Below, piece by piece: positions 1 through 10,842 of a stretch of 64,000 bases of DNA. The notes beneath the pieces were generated by a model that did not search any database, was not told the DNA's origin, and saw nothing but the letters and a program-made list of their open reading frames with translations. A program made the position numbers and the translations under genes. This stretch comes from Ehretia macrophylla (lineage: Eukaryota > Streptophyta > Magnoliopsida > Boraginales > Ehretiaceae): NCBI GenBank assembly GCA_037974665.1, contig CM075775.1, positions 43,420,652-43,484,651 on the forward strand, in the 5' to 3' direction. How positions within the stretch are numbered: the first letter of the stretch is position 1; every line of letters starts with the position of its first letter.

Positions 1-862
1 AATCTTTTACAACCATGCATGGGAAGAGTTTGGATTGAAGTTGATGATAGATGAAGTCGGATTTGATGACAACCCTCTGTCATGTTGTTGCAAGGTAAGT
101 TTGGCTAGGCAAATGTTGTGGAAAATGCATAAATATTTGTAGGTGACTACTTTTGCCAGTTTTGAACATTTTTCACGGAAATAGGCCAAGCTAATTTTGA
201 CTCTAAGGTCCTCAAAATGGCAAATCATTAAAATGTGTCCAAATTTGGAAGTCTAGAAAAATGAAGCAGGTTTTGGCAGATGCACTGACCTTGTGGAACG
301 AACCAGTTTTGACTTAGTAAATGACGTCCAAAATACATGAAATTTTGTGCGCTGCTAGATTTTTCAGTTCTAGACATTTTTTTCAGAAATGGACTAAGGC
401 TAAAACTGACCCTAAGGACATCAAAAACGACAATTATTGAAATGTGTGCAAATCTGGACAGTTTTGTGCAATCCCACTGTTTTTGCCATAACTATTGATC
501 TCGAACTCCAAATGATGCATGGTTTGTTTATGACTTTAGTTTACTTCTTAAGCTTTAATTTGAAATCTTATTCACTGGAATTGGATATTTTTTTCTTGTC
601 TTAATGATTGTGAGAAAACAGCCTATTGCAGTAAGGGTTTCATTTAGTTATATGCTTAGAAATTTGTTGTAACTTCTCTTGTGGTATTAATTGCTTTGGA
701 TTGTGGCATTGGGATGTTGTGTGGATTGTTTTGAGTACTTGGGGATGTTTGGATTAATTGATGCTTGGCTTGAGATTGATTTTGAGTTGACTTGAGGCTT
801 AATCGCATTGGTAATCACGAAATGGAAACCCTAGTACCTAGGTGAACTTGCTAAGTGTTGAT
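1..862 (+). mobile_element. Fragment of a large LTR, same family as 16869-19860
   Basis: This AT-rich stretch has no credible gene. It matches 17461-18321 nearly base for base, for example the shared stretch around 'aaacagcctattgcagt'. The later copy continues into a long LTR that ends in 'gggcatgaca' at 19860, so this is probably an internal slice of the same LTR family. The match stops at 862, where the Athila-type LTR begins with TGATGTGAC. The short reading frame at 7-228 on the minus strand recurs in the second copy and has no recognisable domain. Confidence 0.7.
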
Positions 863-1439
863 TGATGTGACTATATTTGCAGCACTTAAACCTTGGTATT
901 TGTACTATATTTGCATCTTAATTTGGGAATTATTGCAATACTTTGATATTTTCGATGCAATGTAGGATGACACAGAAAAGTGGAAAATCAGTATCAAAAT
1001 GATCCACATTACAAGTCAAGAAGTCAAGAATGGGGAAGCACGAGAAGCGGTTGAAGAATGAAGCTCATAGAGAAGAAATTTGGTTGAAACTAACACGAAA
1101 TTAGACTCACAGCATTGACCCAGATGATCTCAAATAGTGACCCATGTCCCTTTTTGGCAAACCATATCCGTTTTTTGGATAGAAATAACAATCTGAGCAA
1201 AACACAGGACTATGTCATGTGGGTGGTGTGATTTTAGCCAAATTCCATCGTTTGGAGGGTCAAAACAGTGAAAAATGCCCAAAGATGCTACAGTCAACGA
1301 ACCGGTCAAAGTCAAAGACAAACTCAAGTGGTGACCAAGAATTGAAGCCTGTAGAGGAAGAATTTGGCCAAACGGAGTGCAGAAACGGACTCAGAACGCC
1401 GAATAAACTTGGAATAGCATTGGTCAATTTTTTTGGTCA

Positions 1440-1570
1440 ACGCGTGAATAGTATAGGTTAACGCGTCAATAGTGATAGTCAAGGCATGAACAGTAAAACT
1501 GCGTGCAGAATATGTGAATAGTAATGGCATGAATAGTAGTCATGTGAATAGTAACTGCGTGAATAGTAAC
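1440..1570 (+). repeat. Degenerate short tandem repeats in U3 (GTGAATAGTA-like)
   Basis: About eight copies of a 10-20 base motif built on 'gcgtgaatagta' or 'catgaatagta' lie directly upstream of the TATA box. The same array is at about 13550-13680 in the 3' LTR, with individual units varying in sequence. Repeats in U3 just upstream of a TATA box are often enhancer elements in LTR retrotransposons. That role is an inference here. Confidence 0.7.
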
Positions 1571-1580
1571 CAAGTTTTCC

Positions 1581-1588
1581 TATAAATA
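1581..1588 (+). promoter_or_regulatory. Putative TATA box of the Athila-type 5' LTR
   Basis: TATAAATA follows the U3 repeat array and is kept in the 3' LTR at 13693-13700. It is the best candidate core promoter, with the transcript start expected about 30 bases downstream, near 'cccctcttcata'. Confidence 0.65.
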
Positions 1589-1683
1589 GACATCACCCCT
1601 CTTCATATTTTTTCACAATTTTTGAGAGCTTTGGAATATTTTTCCAATATTTTCAATTTTTGCCAAGTTATTTTTATAGTTCT

Positions 1684-1816
1684 TATTTAGGATTTTGCCT
1701 AAATAGCTATATACGGAGGAAGTCCTGCCTAGTGGCTCTTATTCGGGGGCATTCTGCCTGAATAGCTACTGTATAGTGGACATCCTAACTTTTATTTTTG
1801 AGCCTTTGCTCAAAAA
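1684..1816 (+). other. Series of small stem-loops in R/U5 of the LTR
   Basis: Consecutive short inverted repeats lie downstream of the TATA box: tatttagg/cctaaata (1684-1691 with 1698-1705), ttattcggg/cctgaata (1739-1747 with 1757-1764) and tttttgagc/gctcaaaaa (1795-1803 with 1808-1816). A fourth, ttattcggg/cccgaata, is intact only in the 3' LTR (about 13935-13962). Most stems end in 'aaatagct' or 'gaatagct'. They would lie at the 5' end of the element's RNA. Confidence 0.6.
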
Positions 1817-2716
1817 TAGCTCTTATTCGGGGGGAAGCTCAGCTATAGAATTTATGTTCAGACCTAGAGTTTAGAAATACGCGTTCGTCAATACGGGGGA
1901 GCCTTTCTTGACTCTCTTTTATTTGTATAAACTCGTATTTATTATGTCTGAGTAGAATTCTTATCTAGGGTAGGATATTGTAAATAATGGTCTTTTAATA
2001 TATGGTCTCAGATTCGGATAATTTAGTTTTAATGCAATATATGACTTGTATTAATTAAGTATTGTGTTTCATACATAATGATTTTAAGTAGATGATATGA
2101 TCGCTTTATTTTCGTGTCATATATCCATACTTTAATAGTGAATCAATAGCTTGACAACCTTAAAGATTCCAAGAACTTATAGGTAATGCTTTTAAGTAGA
2201 CCATAGTTTCTAGACTAGTAAGGAGATGTTGATTACTTATGTTGAAACAGACCTTTTACACCAGGTTGCAAGGACAGATCCATACTATGGCTATACGCTC
2301 GTAGACGGAACGGTACCTACATCAGAGTTAGTAATTGGGATTTTAATAGACTAAGTTAATTGACTAGGTTAATGCTTGTAGCTTAACCTCTTGTATAGAA
2401 TTTAAGAATCCGGATACCGAACCTACATTAATTGCCATATTTACATATTTGATCCCTAGATATTCTTCCGTACTTAGCTAAACCAAAACCTTAGCTTTTA
2501 GTTTACATTTTTACCCGTTACTCAAAGGTCATTTCAAACTGTCACTTACCGCTTTAAACACTTTCACACATTACACTAACTAACTAACGAGCTTCACTGT
2601 GGATAAGATTCCGCACTCTTTGCACACTACATTACAGGATCCGTACACTTGCGGGTTATTAAAACTTGGTTATTTTGCACATATTTATAACACACACCAA
2701 GTAGCGATCAAGTTTT

Positions 2717-2734
2717 TGGCGCTGTTGCCGGGGA
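2717..2734 (+). other. Primer binding site, tRNA-Asp type
   Basis: TGGCGCTGTTGCCGGGGA lies 6 bases after the LTR end. Plant Athila/Tat gypsy elements commonly carry TGGCGCCGTTGCCGGGGA here, taken to pair with the 3' end of tRNA-Asp. This copy differs by one base (C to T). The second site at 14838-14855 keeps GCGCCG but has a different change near its end. Confidence 0.8.
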
Positions 2735-3059
2735 AGCACGACCTAGTTTAGTTTTTGAATTATTTGTCAACTTGTTTTAAGTGTTCTAATTATTGTTTAT
2801 ATTATTTACATTCGTTTTAAATTGTATAAATTTTATTGCTACTTGTAAAGTATATTAGAAATATATTGCATATAGTTTCATTTCGTATTAAAGTTTATAA
2901 ATTTTGTATATTGTCTTTATTATATTTGCACATAAACTATTTTTATTATACTTTGTTAAAATAGCTTGCATATATACTTAGCTTATTTTCTATCTTTATT
3001 TTAAGTACTCAGTTTATTTTCTGTAGTTACTTATTGCAATTAGCTTTAGTTTATTTTGC

Positions 3060-5099
3060 ATGCACGGGCATCGTTCCTTAAATCCGAAACTTGCCCATTT
3101 TGATCCTGAGCCTCAGAAAACTCCGCGAAAGAGAGTCCAAGTCCCGATGGCAGAACAAGAAAGAAATATCCTGCCTCTTCCTATAGCTCAGCCTGTTAAT
3201 CAACCTGTGAACCAACCGATGACTTTACGTCAACATTTTTCACCCGGTGATTTTGACCCTTAATTTGCCATAGCACCACCAGCTCTTGGTAATATAAATT
3301 TTGAGCTCAAAACAGGGACTATTTCAATGCTTCCTTCATTCTATGGAAAAAGCAATGAAAATCCTCATGCTCACATCGTGCAATTCATCGAAGCATGCAC
3401 AACGCTTCTTATTCCTAATATGAGCCGTGAAAATATTCACCTGCGTCTGTTTCCCTTTTCATTGAAAGATAAAGCCAAATAGTGGCTAAATCATCTAGAC
3501 ACAAGAGTGATCACTTCTTGGGGAGAACTTATTTAGAAATTCTTACATAGATTCTTCCCAATGGCTAAGACTAATACTCTGCGAACAAACATCATGACAT
3601 TCGTACAGTCAGACTTTGAGCCATTTCACGAATTGTGGGAAAAGTTTAACGATCTTAAGAATCTGTGTCCTCATCATGGATTTGATCGTCCCAAACTCTT
3701 GCACTCTTTCTTCGAAGGTCTTACCCCTCATAATAAGATGATAGTTAATGCAATGAGCAATGGGAGTTTTTATAACATCACAGCAGATGAAGCTTGGAAA
3801 AGAATAGAAAATATTGCTGAAGACTCTCTCCAAAACACTGCTGATGACAGAGAGAGTAAGAGCACCCATAATCCCCAAAAGAGGGCATTGTTTGAAGTTA
3901 ACTCTAGCTCCAATTCCCATTTGACTGACAAAGTAGATGCCCTAGCACAACAATTAGAAAAATTCATCTCTCTAAGGTTTTCTTCTTCTTCAGCTCCTCA
4001 AATAACGGAAGTTTGTATCGTATGTTCTACAGTAGATCACTCTACTCTAGACTGTCCAATCGATTCACAATTTCCTGAATTCATGCAAGAACAAGTCTGC
4101 GCCGCCCAAGGATATACAAGGAATTACAATCCATATTCTAACACGTATAATCCTGGTTGGCGAGACAATCCCGCATTTTCATGGCGACAAGGGAATCATG
4201 AGACTCAGTTTCCTCAACAACAATATCAGAAACAACAAGGAAATTTTGAGCCTCGTTTCCCTCAGCAGCAATATCAAAGGCCTCAAAATTCTAACCCTCC
4301 TAGTTTTTACCAAGTCCAAAAAGATCCGTTCCGAACACAATTGAACAACTTTCCTGCTCTTCCTCCTGCACAGTCATCATCTGATGACAAGTTTGATAAA
4401 CTCTTACAATTTGTCCAAGTTCAGCAACAGTCCATTGTTAAACTTGAAGGACAAATTGGGCAACTGGCCCAAAATATAAGCAGGAGAGATGAAGGAAAAC
4501 TCCCTTCTCAAAACGTGGAACATCCACGAGGACAATGTAGTAATGTCCAAACTGAGACCGCCCACAAACAGGCTAAAGCCATAACTACCCTTAGGAGTGG
4601 GAAAGTGATAGACAATGAGGTTAGCAAAAAAGATAGGGATGTTGCTGAGGAGACAGAGGAACCTGCAATTGAGGTTTTAAGCAATGATGTAGATGACCCT
4701 CATAGGAATGAAAATCCAATGGTAGAGCCTTTAGTTGAACCTTCATCCAAAGTACCTTTCCCTACAGCTTTGTCTCGTCCGAAGCCAAGTGTTGATCCTA
4801 TACAACTCAAGGTCTTAGAGCATCTAAAAGATATTAAGATCAATCTGCCATTAGTAGAGGTAATCCAACAAATCCCTGCCTATGCCAAATTTTTGAAGGA
4901 TTTGTGTGTGAAAAAAAGACGGACCAATTTCATTCCTAAGACAGTCCGTCTTACTGAAAAGGTTAGCAGCATCTGCACTAGAGGGTTGCCTCAAAAATGC
5001 TGTGACCTAGGAGCTTTCACTATTCCGTATAGAAAACGCCTTGCTTGATTTAGGGTCTAGTGTTAACCTTATTCCTCACACAGTTTACCAAAGGCTAGG
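3060..5099 (+). pseudogene. gag: Athila-type gag and start of protease (degenerate)
   Basis: This encodes the structural capsid/nucleocapsid polyprotein of a gypsy retrotransposon. Reading starts at ATG 3060. In-frame stops at 3261, 3480 and 3534 break the N-terminal third, and the longest open part is 3561-5048. Visible features are a capsid-like region (WEKFNDLKNLCPHHG and neighbours) and a CCHC knuckle, CIVCSTVDHSTLDC, at about 4011-4055. Gln/Asn-rich spacers follow, then the TLRSGK motif near 4590 that marks Athila/Tat gags. Near 5010-5025 a small deletion shifts the frame. Beyond it the protease active-site segment LLDLGSSVNL is readable in another frame, up to the solo LTR insertion at 5100. 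The copy at 15181-16868 shows which bases are mutated here. Confidence 0.85.
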
Positions 5100-7465
5100 T
5101 GTCACGCCCCAACTCGACCCCTCCTATAATCAGTCAGGACGCAACGGAATTTCGGCAGTATAACGACAGTGAATAGGATACCGAGGCTCTAAACCAACCT
5201 CTTTAGAACATCATACATCAAACTCCATAAACAATCCCAACAATCATCTCCTCAATTAATTTAACAACATACAACACATCCATATTATACAATAATCATT
5301 CTTCAACATTTCAATCATAGTTATACGCCTCCGTTCCAACTTAATACATATGCTATACATACATTTCAAAATAGATTATACAAAATATTATTTTACAACA
5401 ACTAAGATAATCTCCTGGCAATGACTCCTGCACATAAGACTCATCCACATACGACACATTTCCTTCTTCAGGAGGCACATACCCGTAGTCAAAATCAGTA
5501 ACACCTGCATGCATGCAATAATAGAGAGTGAGCTTATATAAAATAAGCCCAGTGAGGATCCAATAGATCTCGAGCAAGGTCTACTAGACTCCTTGGAATA
5601 ATCCTTTGAGTCAGTAAACACACAATAACATAAATAATACTATCATCACATAACTATATGACCATTCAATAAAGGATACTCTCTCTAGTTGGTGTAGCTC
5701 CAAACGCCATCACGATCTCAACCGTTCTTCTTATAACTCCCCATTACTCACGCACCCGAGGTACCTCACTAGCCCCTCCCTCCATGACACCTCCATCATG
5801 CGAGCTGGGGGTAGCCTCTGGCAGTCATGCTGTTATCAACCCGACAGCCCAATGCTGCCGGAGAGGTGGCACACACATACCAAGACTCCATAATCATCAT
5901 CAATCATCAATCAATCATCAATCAATCATCAATCAATCATCAATCAATAATCAGGGAGATTAGCAATAAAAGTGCCCGATTCTCGTACTCAATAATCAAT
6001 CAATATCATTTTATCATCATCAATAATCATATCATCATCATCAATAACATCAATAATCAATTAAACAACAAATAACTAAGTTAGATGACAAAGTAGGCCA
6101 TCCAACCGAACATGCATTAAACACACAATCAAACCTTAGTTTACCCATCAACAACTCACAATTCAATCACTCAAACCACACCCGATCAACTAAGGCTCAA
6201 TTCAATAATTTAAAGAAAGATAACCTAAACTTCAAAAAATCATATCTTACATTCTACTAATCCAAACAACTCCAAATCAGTTTCAAACATTCACCCATTC
6301 GATCATCTACATTATCCTTCTCGGAAACCAACCAAGACACCTCAAAATCAAGCCCAACAACCCTAAAACCTCAAGGTACCTAGGCTGAAATTTCCGGATT
6401 TTAGCACGAACATCACAATCAAAAATTCGGCATTACAACGGCGCTACCACGTAATTATCAAGTATTTAGAAATCGACGGCAATCGATTTCGATCAACACA
6501 ACTCAAAATATTCAACATTTAACAAATTAATCAACTTTAAATACCCGAAAAATAATAAATATGCTACATCCGTTCAAATCTCGTAGTATTGCATATAAAT
6601 GATCCCTAGCATGCATGGAGCAATAATCTAACATCAGATTAACATTCTAACGGTTCAATAATTAATTATACGCGAAAACATAAAAATGACATTTTGAGAT
6701 CTAGAATTTTTCTCTCACCTTTGATCCGAAGTAAAGCTAGGAATGCGTGCAACAGGTGCCCAACAAGCGGAATCCAGCTCGGTTTGAAAAGATTCGGACT
6801 TTAAATGAGTTTTCTAAGGCAACATTACTTTGAAAATAAGTTGAATAAAATCTTTTTTTTTCCTAAGCTTTCACGGCTGCAAGGTGTGTGAAAATGTGGT
6901 GTTTTTCTTTGTTTCATTGTGTGTTGGTGATATATGCATGAAAGTCAACAAGTCAAATGAAAGTCAAAGTTGAAACTTTAGTATTTTTAGTGTTTTCTTG
7001 ACTTTAAATGTATTTTCTTGATCACCAAAGTTCAAAACAATTATTCAACACCCAAGCTAGCTCAAGTAAATTATTTTTAGGTGACAAGAAGTTTTACAAT
7101 CAAACAATTTCACCCGAGTCGGCTTAAAACTCGATTTTCGTAAAAGTCGGTGTAAAATCCCTAATAAATTCTTAAGCCGATTTTCAAATCGTTTTAATCA
7201 AACACAGGTCTATTAAAGTCCGTGGACTAGGTCTAGAAGGCTTAAAAAGACTAGTTTCAAAATTTTAGCGGACGTGTTTTGAAAATACTATTCACTGAAA
7301 ATCGACGATAAAATTTCTGACTCCGTTTTTTATGAAAATTTCATGAATGCACATTTAGCACGTATTAGGAGTATTAATACCAAAATCACCATATTATAAG
7401 CCATATAGCACATAGACAAGTTAATTCACGCAAATCGAGGCAAAACAGAAAAGTGGGGTTTCACA
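5100..7465 (-). mobile_element. Solo LTR inserted in the Athila protease
   Basis: The block starts TGTCACGCCCC and ends GTTTCACA, so it has the TG...CA ends of an LTR. It is flanked by a perfect 5-bp direct repeat, ctagg, at 5095-5099 and 7466-7470. Removing the block and one repeat restores the host reading (QRLGLGEL). The end sequence resembles the Tekay LTR ends elsewhere in the window (reverse complement ...GGGGCGTGACA), hence the minus strand call. No internal coding domain is present, which fits LTR-LTR recombination leaving one LTR. Small open frames inside, such as 5353-5621, are not credible genes. Confidence 0.88.
5893..6072 (+). repeat. ATCA/ATCAATCA microsatellite-like tract
   Basis: A near-perfect run of 'atcaatcatca' units spans roughly 5893-5955, with looser 'atcatcatcaataa' units to about 6070, inside the solo LTR. 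It creates a 82-residue Asn/Ile-rich open frame that is an artefact of the repeat. Confidence 0.85.
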
Positions 7466-7864
7466 CTAGGTCTTGGAGAGTTGACCCCAACAAATGAAAC
7501 CCTTCAGTTGGCAGATAGATCTGAGAGGAGACCTCGAGGTATTGTAGAGGATATCCTAGTCAGAGTAGGAGAATTTTTGTTCCCAATTGACTTTATTGTG
7601 TTAGACATGGACTTAGGCCATGATAACAAGAATATTATTCCCGTTCTACTAGGCAGACCATTTCTAGCAACAGCTGATGCTGTTATCTATTGTAGAATGG
7701 GTATGATTGAATTGACTTTTGGGAACATGAGAACAAAATTGAGGGTTGCTGTTGCAACCAATAAGATGAACAAGGATGAGGAGGAAGAATGCTTTCATTT
7801 GGAAACCATTGGTTCTTGTATAGATGAATATGCCCATGCACTTTTGACCCCTGAGAGGAAATAG
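7466..7864 (+). pseudogene. Athila-type protease, C-terminal part
   Basis: This is the continuation of the aspartic protease region after the solo LTR. It encodes an Athila-like RGIVEDILVRVGEFLFPIDF segment and LLGRPFLATADA, the conserved retropepsin C-terminal motif (here GRPFLATA). The protease would cleave the Gag-Pol polyprotein in the virus-like particle. The frame ends at a stop at 7862-7864. The continuation toward reverse transcriptase ([10 protein letters not shown]) is in another frame, so a one-base indel lies near 7855-7865. Both the frameshift and the LTR insertion make it non-functional. Confidence 0.85.
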
Positions 7865-7881
7865 CAGAGCTTGAACGACTC

Positions 7882-9456
7882 TTGTATGATTGCAATATTT
7901 CACCAGAAATGGTCACCTCCACGTCGCTTATGAATGATTCGGGAGAGACTGATCTAATAACAAACCCTCTCTCTACAGCTTCTGATAGTCCAACAATTGA
8001 GTATCCACCAGCTTTAGAACTCAAAACATTGCCCGAGCACCTTAAGTATGCCTACTTAGGCCCTGATGAGACCCTTCCAGTCATCATTGCTTCGGATTTA
8101 ACCATCGAGCAAGAAGGTAAACTCTTAAAAGTCCTAGGTACTCATAAGAAGGCAATAGGATGGACAATCGCTGATTTAAGAGGAATTGATCCCTCTGTGT
8201 GCATGCATAAGATTCACCTCGAAGAAGAAGTTACTCCTTCTCGAGAATTTCAAAGGAGACTGAACCCAAAAATTGGTGATGTTGTCCATAAAGAGATAAT
8301 CAAGTTACTTGATGCTGGTATGATCTACCCAATCTCTAATAGCCCTTGGGTGAGTCCGATACAAGTTGTACCAAAGAAATTTGGGATTACTGTGATGTCA
8401 AATGATAAAGGAGAGTTCATTCCTACACGCACTACCACTGGGTGGCGTGTATGCATTGATTATAGAAAGCTCAACTCCAAGACAAGGAAAGACCACTTTC
8501 CTTTACCCTTCCTTGATCAAATCCTAGATAGAGTAGCTGGAAAGGGGTACTATTGTTTCTTAGATGGATACTTTGGTTACAATCAAATTCCTATGTTTTC
8601 AAGAGATCAGGAGAAGACCACTTTCACTTGTCCCTACGGAACATTCGCTTACCGCTGCATGCCTTTTGGGTTATGTAATGCACCAGCGACATTTCAACAG
8701 TGTATGATGGCCATATTTTCTGATATGATTGAGAAATTCCTAGAAGTCTTTATGGATGACTTCTCAGTTTTTGGAGCAGACTTTAATGAGTGTCTTAATC
8801 ACCTTTCTTTGGTCTTAGATCGATGTGTACAAATGAATCTGGTCTTAAGTTGGGAAAAGAGCCATTTCATGGTTCAACAAGGGATAGTTCTTGGTCATGT
8901 AGTTTCTAGAGATGGGATCCATGTTGATCCAGCTAAAGTGGAGATAATAGAAAAGCTCTTTATTGCCAAAACTGTAAGGGATGTTAGATCTTTCTTAGGA
9001 CATGCTGGTTTTTACAGGCGTTTCATCAAAGACTTTAGTCAAATTGCTAGACCTCTTACAAGGCTCTTAGTACATGATGCTCCCTTTAAAGTTGATGATG
9101 AATATATTAAGGCCTTTGAGAAGCTTAAGTCTTTGCTATCATCTGCACCCATCATTCAAACTCCTGACTATAATCTGTCATTTGAAATCATGTGTGATGC
9201 CTCCGACTATGCTGTCGGAGCAGTTCTAGGACAACGTAGAGGCAAGTTGCCATACGTAATCTACTATGCTAGGAAAACTTTGGATGATACACAAAAGAAC
9301 TACACAACCACTGAGAAAGAATTGTTAGCGGTGGTTTTTGCACTTGACAAGTTTAGGACTTATGTCTTGGGATCAAAAGTGGTAGTTTTTACTGATCATG
9401 CTGCCTTGAAATATTTGCTCACCAAGAAGGATTCAAAACCTCGCTTAATCCATTAG
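7882..9456 (+). pseudogene. pol: Athila-type reverse transcriptase and RNase H
   Basis: This open stretch of 524 codons encodes the reverse transcriptase palm/fingers and RNase H. Seen in order: the [17 protein letters not shown] motif, [14 protein letters not shown], the catalytic FMDDFSVFG motif (YxDD equivalent, near 8750) and the [17 protein letters not shown] connection. RNase H follows with [33 protein letters not shown] and [12 protein letters not shown]. FxDDFSVFG and the absence of a chromodomain downstream fit the Athila group. Stops at 9454 and just after, then at about 9573, separate it from integrase in the same frame. This is the best preserved part of the element but probably not functional as a unit. 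Confidence 0.9.
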
Positions 9457-10842
9457 ATACTCCTACTTTAGGAGTTTAACATTGAAATCAAAGATAAACG
9501 AGGTAGTGACAATTCTGTGGCTGATCATCTTTCACGGCTTATGTCTAAATCACCAATAAATCTTCTTCCATTTTGAGATGTGTTTCCTGATGAACAATTA
9601 TTTTCCATCTCTCAACGAACTCCGTGGTATGCCAACATTGTCAATTTTTTAGCAGCTAAGCAACTACCTCCACATTGGGGAAAAAGAGAGAAAGATCAAT
9701 TCATGGCCCAAGTAAGGTATTTCTTTTGGGAAGACCCTCACCTTTTCAAGATATGTGCTGATCAAGTAATCGGATGATGTATGCCCGAAGACGAATTCAC
9801 GAGTATACTCCAATTTTGCCACTCTGAAGCATGTGTTGGCCTTTTTGGAGGAAAGAGGACAGCTGTCAAAGTCCTTCAAAGTGGGTTCTTCTGGCCCACT
9901 CTTTTCAAAGATGCCCAGCAAGTTTGTAAAAATTACCCCCAATATCAACAAGCTGGCTGTATCTCAAGAAGGGACATGATGCCCCTTACGCCCATTCTCA
10001 TATGCGAAATATTTGATGTATGGGGTATAGACTTCATGGGTCCTTTTCCTCCTTCCTCAGGTTATACTTATATTCTTGTTGGTGTGGACTATGTATCCAA
10101 GTGGGTGGAGGCAATAGCAACCCGAACCAATGACCACAAAGTCGTGGTCAAGTTTATTAAAGAAAACATCTTTTCTCGATTCGGGGTGCCACATGTACTT
10201 ATAAGTGACGGAGGACAACATTTTCGTCACAGGACACTAGAAGCCCTTCTAAGAAAATATTCAGTCCACCACAAGATAGCAACGCCTTACTACCCACAAA
10301 TAAGTGGTCAAGTAGAGGTGTTGAATAGGGAAATCAAGTCAATTCTTCAGAAAACGATTAGGCCCGATCACAAAGATTGGTCAAGTTGTCTGCATGATGC
10401 ATTATGGGCCTACCGTACTGCTTTCAAAACTCCCATCAGCATGTCCCCGTATAGATTGGTATACGGTAAAGCTTGCCACCTCCCTGTTGAACTAGAGCAT
10501 AAAGCCTATTGGGCTATTAAGGCCCTGAACTTTGACTTGCAACAGGCGGGTGAAGGTAGGAAGTTGGCGTTGAGTGAATTGGAAGAGCTTCGCTTTGAAG
10601 CTTATGAGAATGCCAAACTCTACAAAGAGAGAATGAAGAAGATTCATGATAGATCTATTCTAAGAAAGACTTTTTCTCCTTCGGATAAAGTGTGGCTGTT
10701 TAATTATAGGTTGAAGTTCTTCCCAGGCAAATTGAGAACAAAGTGGGATGGTCCTTATGAAGTGCTTAAAGCATATCTGTCCGGAGTTATCTTGATTAAA
10801 CATCCCACAGATGGGCGTATTCTCACAGTCAATGGGCAATGA
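9457..10842 (+). pseudogene. Athila-type integrase (zinc finger damaged)
   Basis: Integrase inserts the cDNA into host DNA. The frame is the same as RT, broken by stops near 9454, 9468, 9573 and 9775, and open from 9781 to 10842. The DDE core is complete: GIDFMGPF (first Asp), LISDGGQHF (second Asp) and [11 protein letters not shown] (Glu). The N-terminal HHCC finger is not complete. The usual second His is Leu in [10 protein letters not shown], and the usual CxxC pair reads CKNYPQY, so its second Cys is Tyr. The C-terminal part ([22 protein letters not shown]) is a GPY/F-like module with no chromodomain, as expected for Athila/Tat. Confidence 0.88.

Larger units (their letters stand above)
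863..2710 (+). repeat. 5' LTR of Athila-type gypsy element
   Basis: This direct repeat is paired with 12975-14831. It starts TGAT and ends ATCA, a short inverted terminal repeat typical of LTRs. It sits just upstream of a primer binding site, and its partner sits just downstream of a purine-rich tract. A sample of the first 270 bases shows roughly 4 percent difference between the two copies, so the insertion is not recent. It contains a TATA box, upstream short repeats and downstream hairpins, listed separately. The short reading frames at 1130-1530 are inside the LTR and are not genes. Confidence 0.88.

Noticed and set aside
3609..3967. Minus-strand open frames opposite the Athila gag
   Set aside because: Shadows of the gag coding strand. 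The homologous frame is also open opposite the second gag copy, with no independent domain.
5893..5955. Possible CRISPR array
   Set aside because: The repeats are a simple-sequence tract without spacers, and the setting is a plant LTR.
5827..6075. 82-residue open frame rich in Asn, Ile and Ser
   Set aside because: It is simply the ATCA-type microsatellite read in one frame inside the solo LTR.
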